A stretch of DNA of 6,629 bases from an uncultured Lachnospiraceae bacterium (GTDB lineage: Bacteria; Bacillota; Clostridia; Lachnospirales; Lachnospiraceae). The notes below the pieces were generated by a model. The model was not told the DNA's origin. It did no database searches and saw only the letters and a program-made list of their open reading frames with translations. Location of the stretch: NCBI GenBank assembly GCA_900539715.1, contig UQDA01000053.1, forward strand, positions 1-6,629. The letters run 5' to 3'. Each line of letters starts with the position of its first letter. Position 1 is the stretch's first letter. Positions 1 through 3,818 of the stretch are shown one piece after another. A program made the translations under genes and the position numbers.

Positions 1-69
<69 letters not shown>

Positions 70-72
70 TTG

Positions 73-117
73 GAAAATGATAGCGTTGGACATGCTTTGC
101 ATTACGTTTTCATTTTC
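73..117 (+). other. Hairpin in the Arg-His tRNA spacer
   Basis: GAAAATGA at 73-80 is perfectly complementary to TCATTTTC at 110-117. After one T:T mismatch the stem continues as 82-86/104-108 (one G:U), and an apical ATGC/GCAT pair sits at 92-95/99-102. No T-run follows the 3' arm, so it is not an intrinsic terminator. It would form in the polycistronic tRNA precursor and could serve as a processing element; that role is inference. Confidence 0.5.
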
Positions 118-121
118 ATAT

Positions 122-196
122 GGTGGGTATAGCGCAGTTGGTTAGCGCGCCAGATTGTGGCTCTGGAGGCCGAGGGTTCGAATCCCTCTATCCACC
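122..196 (+). tRNA. tRNA-His (anticodon GTG)
   Basis: The acceptor strands GTGGGTA (123-129) and TATCCAC (189-195) pair with one G:U. The anticodon stem CCAGA/TCTGG encloses loop TTGTGGC, with anticodon GTG at 157-159. The T loop is TTCGAAT. G122 opposite the discriminator C196 gives the extra G-1:C73 pair diagnostic of histidine tRNA. CCA is not encoded. Only four bases separate it from the following tRNA-Gln, so the two are surely co-transcribed. Confidence 0.97.
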
Positions 197-200
197 TTCC

Positions 201-272
201 TGGGCTATCGCCAAGCGGTAAGGCACAGGACTTTGACTCCTGCATTCGCTGGTTCGAATCCAGCTAGCCCAG
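201..272 (+). tRNA. tRNA-Gln (anticodon TTG)
   Basis: The acceptor strands TGGGCTA (201-207) and TAGCCCA (265-271) are fully complementary, and the discriminator is G272. The anticodon stem CAGGA/TCCTG encloses loop CTTTGAC, with anticodon TTG at 233-235. The T arm reads GCTGG-TTCGAAT-CCAGC. CCA is not encoded. The 44-nt spacer to the next tRNA contains only a small GACG/CGTC inverted repeat (286-289/301-304) and no terminator or promoter that I can support. Confidence 0.97.
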
Positions 273-316
273 CTAACATGGTACGGACGACGAGTGCGCC
301 CGTCATTTAATTTCAT

Positions 317-389
317 GGAGCACTAGCTCAGTCGGTAGAGCACCTGACTTTTAATCAGGTTGTCGGGGGTTCGAATCCCCCGTGCTTCA
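317..389 (+). tRNA. tRNA-Lys (anticodon TTT)
   Basis: The acceptor GGAGCAC (317-323) pairs with GTGCTTC (382-388), and the discriminator is A389. The anticodon stem CCTGA/TCAGG encloses loop CTTTTAA, with anticodon TTT at 350-352. The T arm GGGGG-TTCGAAT-CCCCC is perfect. CCA is not encoded. It is the last gene of the cluster and is followed at once by a strong terminator. Confidence 0.97.
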
Positions 390-395
390 CTTGCG

Positions 396-422
396 AAGGC
401 GCTGTAGGTTACAGCGCTTTTT
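396..422 (+). terminator. Intrinsic terminator of the tRNA cluster
   Basis: A perfect 8-bp stem GCGCTGTA/TACAGCGC (399-406/410-417) with a 3-nt GGT loop is followed by TTTTT (418-422). The A and G bases before the stem can extend pairing into the T-run. It lies 7 nt after the end of tRNA-Lys, which marks the end of the tRNA transcript. Confidence 0.9.
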
Positions 423-447
423 CTGTATATATTTGTCAGGTCAATAT

Positions 448-475
448 CACCAGTCATATCGATTGGTGTATTTTT
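448..475 (+). other. Weak terminator-like hairpin
   Basis: CACCAGT (448-454) pairs with ATTGGTG (462-468) using one G:U, around loop CATATCG, and TATTTTT follows (469-475). The stem is short and AT-rich, so termination would be inefficient at best. A TTGTCA (433-438) upstream of TATCGA (457-462) could be a poor promoter in the same stretch, but the -10 match is weak and I do not call it separately. Confidence 0.35.
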
Positions 476-490
476 ATGCGCTCAGCGCAG

Positions 491-517
491 GTGTACGCGT
501 TAGCGTACATTTTTTTT
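491..517 (+). terminator. Second terminator-like hairpin, in front of the YkgJ-like gene
   Basis: GTGTACGC (491-498) pairs with GCGTACAT (503-510): seven Watson-Crick pairs plus a terminal G:U, with loop GTTA and then seven Ts (511-517). It looks like a good intrinsic terminator 31 nt before the ATG at 548. A small hairpin TGCGC/GCGCA (477-489) precedes it. Bases 477-482 can instead pair with 502-507 (6 bp, one G:U), which would disrupt the terminator, so attenuation is possible. A second reading is a 20-bp palindromic operator beside a TTTAAT -10-like element (515-520). It falls inside the open frame that begins at ATG 476, which argues against that start. Confidence 0.6.
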
Positions 518-547
518 AATATCACGAAGTGGAGGAATGAGGAGAAG

Positions 548-1204
548 ATGTTGCGAAATGTGGATATGTCGGAAATTTCCGACGGAAAATTATATGATGC
601 GGGCGACATGGTAAAGGTTGGCTGTCAGGATTGTGAAGGCTGTTCGGCGTGCTGCTGCGGGATGGGAGATACGGTCATCCTGGATCCGAGGGATGTGTTT
701 GAGCTGTCCAGGAATCTGGGAAAACGTTTTGAAGAGCTTTTGGAGGAGAGCCTGGAACTGCATGTGCAGGATGGAGTGATACTGCCAAATCTGAGGATGC
801 AGGGAGAGAGGGAGTGCTGCACATATCTGGATGAAAAGGGACGCTGCAGTATACACGCATTCCGTCCCGGCATATGCAGGCTCTTTCCGCTCGGAAGGAT
901 TTATGAGGACGGAGGTTTCCGGTATTTTCTGCAGACAGGGGAGTGCAGAAAGGAAAGCCGGACGAAGCTGAAGATAAAAAAGTGGATAGGCATCCCTGAT
1001 TTTAGCAGATATGAAAAATTCGTGGCGGACTGGCATTTTTTTGTGAGAGAGCTTCAGGAGAAGCTGATGGAAAAAAAGGATATGGAAGCGGCGCAGAAGA
1101 TAAATCTGTATGTGCTGGAGCAGTTCTTTTTTAAAGGCTGGGAAGCGGAGGATTTTTACGGGCAGTTTGAAAAAAGGCTGGAGGAGGCAAAAAAACTGAT
1201 ATAA
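548..1204 (+). CDS. YkgJ-like cysteine-cluster protein (CxxCxxCC family, putative metal-binding)
   Basis: This 218-aa protein belongs to the CxxCxxCC putative zinc- or iron-chelating family (PF03692/COG0727). Its substrate and biochemical role are not established. The N-terminal cluster is C26, C29, C32, C35, C36 and C37. A second conserved block follows: C90-C91, then GRCSIHAFRPGICRLFPLG with C100, H103 and C110, and finally C133. This arrangement suggests a metal or Fe-S site. The C-terminal third is charged and helical with no recognised domain. There is no signal peptide, so it should be cytoplasmic. I chose ATG 548 because the sequence from there (MLRNVDMSEISDGKLY) resembles Lachnospiraceae homologues, GGAG lies just upstream, and the longer frame from 476 runs through a terminator-like hairpin. 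GGAG at 541 is close (3 nt) and GGAGG at 531 is distant, so initiation may be modest. The next gene has its own promoter 8 nt past this stop. Confidence 0.85.
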   Translation: MLRNVDMSEISDGKLYDAGDMVKVGCQDCEGCSACCCGMGDTVILDPRDVFELSRNLGKRFEELLEESLELHVQDGVILPNLRMQGERECCTYLDEKGRCSIHAFRPGICRLFPLGRIYEDGGFRYFLQTGECRKESRTKLKIKKWIGIPDFSRYEKFVADWHFFVRELQEKLMEKKDMEAAQKINLYVLEQFFFKGWEAEDFYGQFEKRLEEAKKLI

Positions 1205-1211
1205 AAAACAC

Positions 1212-1240
1212 TTGCGCTAACCGAACATATGTACTATATT
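1212..1240 (+). promoter_or_regulatory. Sigma-A-type promoter of the DNA-repair operon
   Basis: The -35 element TTGCGC (1212-1217) is separated by exactly 17 bp from the -10 element TATATT (1235-1240, five of six matches to TATAAT). Transcription should start near 1247. The element overlaps one SOS-box-like sequence and precedes another. It also lies inside the open frame that begins at ATG 1229, which makes that upstream ATG implausible as a start codon. Confidence 0.75.
1222..1235. promoter_or_regulatory. LexA/SOS-box-like site 1
   Basis: CGAACATATGTACT matches the Gram-positive (Bacillus DinR/LexA) consensus CGAACRNRYGTTYC, except that the second half reads GTAC instead of GTTY and the last base is T. 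It fills the spacer between -35 and -10 and touches the -10, so a bound repressor would block RNA polymerase. Its centre is 31 bp, about three helical turns, from site 2. Confidence 0.6.
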
Positions 1241-1252
1241 ATACTTATAAAA

Positions 1253-1266
1253 AGAACATACGTTTG
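1253..1266. promoter_or_regulatory. LexA/SOS-box-like site 2
   Basis: AGAACATACGTTTG matches the 12-base core GAACRNRYGTTY at every position; only the outermost bases deviate from the Bacillus consensus. It lies just after the predicted transcription start and abuts the GGAGT ribosome site (1266-1270), a typical place for an SOS operator. Together with site 1 it forms a tandem operator pair on the same helical face. Confidence 0.72.
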
Positions 1267-1276
1267 GAGTAAGAGC

Positions 1277-2632
1277 ATGGCTTTTCATATCGCTTCGGGC
1301 AGGTCCCTGATGGAGAAACTGAATATCTTATCCGATGCAGCAAAATACGATGTGGCGTGTACGAGCAGCGGGATCAGCCGCAGGGGAGACGGCAAGGGTA
1401 TCGGCAATACGGTGAGCGCGGGGATATGCCACAGCTTTTCTGCAGACGGGCGCTGTATCAGCCTGCTGAAGATACTCCTCACGAATGAATGTATCTATGA
1501 CTGCAGGTATTGCATCAACAGGTGTTCCAATGATGTGGAACGGGCGTGCTTTACGCCGGAGGAGATATGCAGGCTCACAATAGAGTTTTACCGGCGCAAT
1601 TATATAGAAGGGCTGTTTTTGAGCTCGGGTATTTTGCAAAGCCCTTCCTATACGATGGGGCTGCTGTACCAGACAGTTTACCGGCTGCGTACGGAATATC
1701 ACTTTCAGGGATATATCCATGTGAAGGCGATACCGGGCGCTGATCCGGAGCTTATCAGGCTTACGGGCTTTCTGGCGGACAGGATGAGCGTGAATCTGGA
1801 GCTGCCGACGGCCGAGGGACTTTCTCGGCTTGCGCCGAACAAGCACAGAAAGACAATACTGACGCCGATGCGTCAGATTCAGAACGGGATCGTATCGAAT
1901 AAGGAGGAGCTGGCACTGTATCGGCATGCTCCGGAATTTGTGCCGGCGGGACAATCCACGCAGATGATAATCGGGGCAACGCCGGAACACGATTATGAAA
2001 TCCTGACGGTAGCGGAGAGTCTGTATCGCAGATTTGATTTAAAGCGGGTGTTCTATTCGGCGTTCGTACATGTGAATGAGGATAAGGAGCTTCCTGTGCT
2101 GGCGGGAGGGCCGCCGCTTTTGCGGGAGCACAGGCTGTATCAGGCTGACTGGCTGATGAGGTTTTACGGATTTGGCGCAGAGGAGCTTTTGAGCCGGGAG
2201 CGGCCGGATTTTAATCTTTTTCTGGATCCGAAGGCGGACTGGGCCCTGCGCCATCTGGAGCAGTTTCCTGTTGAGATAAACAGGGCGTCATATGAAATGC
2301 TTCTGCGCGTCCCGGGGATAGGTGTCAAAAGCGCCCGCAGGATCGTGCAGGCGCGCCGGAGCAGCGTGTTGGATTATGTCCATTTAAAGAAGATGGGGGT
2401 CGTATTAAAGAGAGCTGTCTATTTCATTACATGCAGCGGCAGACAGATGTATCCGCTGCGGATAGAAGAGGACTTTATCACGAGGCAGCTCATAGACGAC
2501 GGGAAAAGGCTGCCGTTCGATGCATCGGGAGCGACCTACAGGCAGCTTTCTTTGTTTGATGACCGCAATTTTATGATGGATCAGCAGGGAGTACAGCCGG
2601 AGGACGGCTGGATAAAAATGGCGGGGCAATAG
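1277..2632 (+). CDS. Putative DNA modification/repair radical SAM protein (TIGR03916-like)
   Basis: This 451-aa protein is a radical SAM enzyme expected to bind a [4Fe-4S] cluster and S-adenosylmethionine. The cluster motif C72-x3-C76-x2-C79 (CIYDCRYC) is intact. Family hallmarks flank it: AAKYDVACTSSG near the N-terminus, then ICHSFSADGRCISLLKILLT, then FYRRNYIEGLFLSSG. Near residues 334-360 is a helix-hairpin-helix with VPGIGVKSA, a non-specific DNA-binding element, followed by KKMGVVLKRAVYFITC. The family is annotated as a putative DNA modification or repair protein because of its tight linkage to TIGR03915 and uracil-DNA-glycosylase-like proteins; its actual reaction is unknown. ATG 1277 is chosen over the in-frame ATG 1229 because GGAGT lies 6 nt upstream and the longer form would overlap the -10 and both SOS-like sites. 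It is the first gene of the operon, with 10 nt to the next start. Confidence 0.92.
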   Translation: MAFHIASGRSLMEKLNILSDAAKYDVACTSSGISRRGDGKGIGNTVSAGICHSFSADGRCISLLKILLTNECIYDCRYCINRCSNDVERACFTPEEICRLTIEFYRRNYIEGLFLSSGILQSPSYTMGLLYQTVYRLRTEYHFQGYIHVKAIPGADPELIRLTGFLADRMSVNLELPTAEGLSRLAPNKHRKTILTPMRQIQNGIVSNKEELALYRHAPEFVPAGQSTQMIIGATPEHDYEILTVAESLYRRFDLKRVFYSAFVHVNEDKELPVLAGGPPLLREHRLYQADWLMRFYGFGAEELLSRERPDFNLFLDPKADWALRHLEQFPVEINRASYEMLLRVPGIGVKSARRIVQARRSSVLDYVHLKKMGVVLKRAVYFITCSGRQMYPLRIEEDFITRQLIDDGKRLPFDASGATYRQLSLFDDRNFMMDQQGVQPEDGWIKMAGQ

Positions 2633-2642
2633 GAGGGGCAGG

Positions 2643-3431
2643 ATGGAAGAGACGATTTTGGTCTGTGAGGATTCGATAGAGGCGGTTTTGACAGCGATTT
2701 ATCGTGCATATGAGTGGAAACTTGCCCCGGAACGGACGAAGATACAGCTCGGGGAAGAGGATCTGGTACTGTTTTCACAGTATCGGGAGGTAGAAAACGA
2801 CGAGGCTCTGGCGCAGAAGGTGATGAATACTGTGAGGAGAAGGTTCGGGGAGGATGCATGGGAAGATATCGCCTATGCGCTGATGGCAGAAGCGACGGAT
2901 AAGGCGACAGCGGTTTATCATGCAATCGCGGCAGGGATTTCCGGCAGGATCAGAGGGCCGCTGATGCAGGGACTTTCTGAGCCCGCGATATACAGGGTGT
3001 TTGAGCTGAGCAGGACGGTACACAGGGTCAGGCACAGAATGCTTGAATTTTTGCGTTTTCAGGAGTCGGAGAAGGGAGGCCTGTATGCGCTGATAGAGCC
3101 GGATGCAGATGTAACGGCGCTGATAATGCCTCATTTTGCCGACAGATTTCCGAGAGAGGATTTTATCATTGCAGACTGCAGAAGAAAGAAGGCGGGGGTT
3201 CATCCGGCAGGACAGGCGTGGTTTATGGTGCGGCTGACGGATGAAGAAAGAGAGAACCTTCTGCGGATGCAGAATCACAGGACGGATGCCCAGAGGGAGA
3301 TGGAGGAACTTTTCAAGGGGTTCTGTCATACGATTGAAATCAAAGAGCGAAGGGATATATGTCTGCAAAAGCAGTTTGTTCCGGATAAGTTCAGACGTTT
3401 TATGCCGGAATTTCAGGAAGGGCATGCATAA
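2643..3431 (+). CDS. TIGR03915/DUF4130-type putative DNA repair protein
   Basis: This 262-aa cytoplasmic protein belongs to the family that almost always accompanies the preceding radical SAM protein. In some bacteria it forms the N-terminal part of a fusion to a uracil-DNA-glycosylase-like domain. Here there is no glycosylase domain: the protein ends at residue 262 without UDG motifs. Recognisable parts are the opening VCEDSIEAVLTAIYRAYE, the RRFGEDAWEDIAYALMAE segment, the basic helix SRTVHRVRHRMLEFLRF (DUF4130 region), the block EDFIIADCRRKKAG, and the C-terminal IEIKERRD with KFRRFMPEF. No catalytic motif is obvious. The start is secure: AGGAGG overlaps the stop codon of the upstream gene and is 6 nt from ATG 2643, indicating translational coupling. 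Functionally it probably works with the radical SAM enzyme on damaged or modified DNA, but this rests on gene linkage, not biochemistry. Confidence 0.88.
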   Translation: MEETILVCEDSIEAVLTAIYRAYEWKLAPERTKIQLGEEDLVLFSQYREVENDEALAQKVMNTVRRRFGEDAWEDIAYALMAEATDKATAVYHAIAAGISGRIRGPLMQGLSEPAIYRVFELSRTVHRVRHRMLEFLRFQESEKGGLYALIEPDADVTALIMPHFADRFPREDFIIADCRRKKAGVHPAGQAWFMVRLTDEERENLLRMQNHRTDAQREMEELFKGFCHTIEIKERRDICLQKQFVPDKFRRFMPEFQEGHA

Positions 3432-3461
3432 CTTCCTGTACGGGGGCAATACTGTGGAACA

Positions 3462-3482
3462 GACAGGCGGGGATTGCCTGTC
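3462..3482 (+). other. Intercistronic hairpin
   Basis: GACAGGC (3462-3468) and GCCTGTC (3476-3482) form a perfect 7-bp stem with loop GGGGATT. No T-run follows, so it is not an intrinsic terminator. It sits 18 nt before the ATG of the HPr-like gene and ends just before its ribosome site, where it could affect mRNA stability or translation of the downstream half of the operon. The rest of the gap 3432-3500 shows no gene. Confidence 0.45.
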
Positions 3483-3500
3483 CGGAAAGGATGGAGTATC

Positions 3501-3818
3501 ATGGAAGAAGAGGGATTATGGAAGTATCAGATAAGGCTTGTGCCGGAAGAGATAAGCCGTTTTGTGGAAGCGGCATCCAGGTGTGATTTTGATGTGGATA
3601 TCGCGTATAACAGTTTTGTCGTGGATGCCAAATCTATCGTAGGTGTGATGGGGCTGGACCTGCGGTATCCGATGTCGGTTGTATGTCACGGATATGACAG
3701 CAGTTTTGACCGGTATTTAAGGGACAGGGTGACAGAGGAGAAAGTGTGGAAATGTGGAGATAAGGATTTCGGTCAGAGGCCTGGTGGAGTTTTTACTAAG
3801 GACAGGGGATATCGATAA
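3501..3818 (+). CDS. HPr-like protein lacking the catalytic histidine
   Basis: This 105-aa protein has an HPr fold signature: FVEAASRCDFDVDIAYNS, then VVDAKSIVGVMGLDL, which aligns with the HPr block VNAKSIMGVMSLG, then a strand and helix ending near residue 77 (SSFDRYLRDRV). S45 in AKSIV corresponds to regulatory Ser46 of HPr. The GLHARP loop carrying His15 is absent (LVPEE in its place), so it cannot act as a normal PTS phosphocarrier. A regulatory role like that of Crh, or simple domain reuse, is possible but unproven. Residues 78-105 have no HPr counterpart and are largely encoded by DNA that also encodes the start of the next gene. An alternative frame ends at TAA 3761-3763, so a lost stop or an indel is possible. 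ATG 3501 is preferred over the in-frame ATG 3474 because AAGGATGGAG precedes it and 3474 lies in the loop of a hairpin. Confidence 0.75.
   Translation: MEEEGLWKYQIRLVPEEISRFVEAASRCDFDVDIAYNSFVVDAKSIVGVMGLDLRYPMSVVCHGYDSSFDRYLRDRVTEEKVWKCGDKDFGQRPGGVFTKDRGYR

Noticed and set aside
433..462. Promoter TTGTCA - 18 bp - TATCGA before the YkgJ-like gene
   Set aside because: The -10 matches the consensus at only three of six positions, and any transcript would meet the 491-517 hairpin; too weak to annotate.
1328..1990. Minus-strand open frame opposite the radical SAM gene
   Set aside because: It overlaps the conserved radical SAM region completely, and its translation is low in recognisable motifs and rich in Arg/Pro/His, as expected for an antisense shadow.
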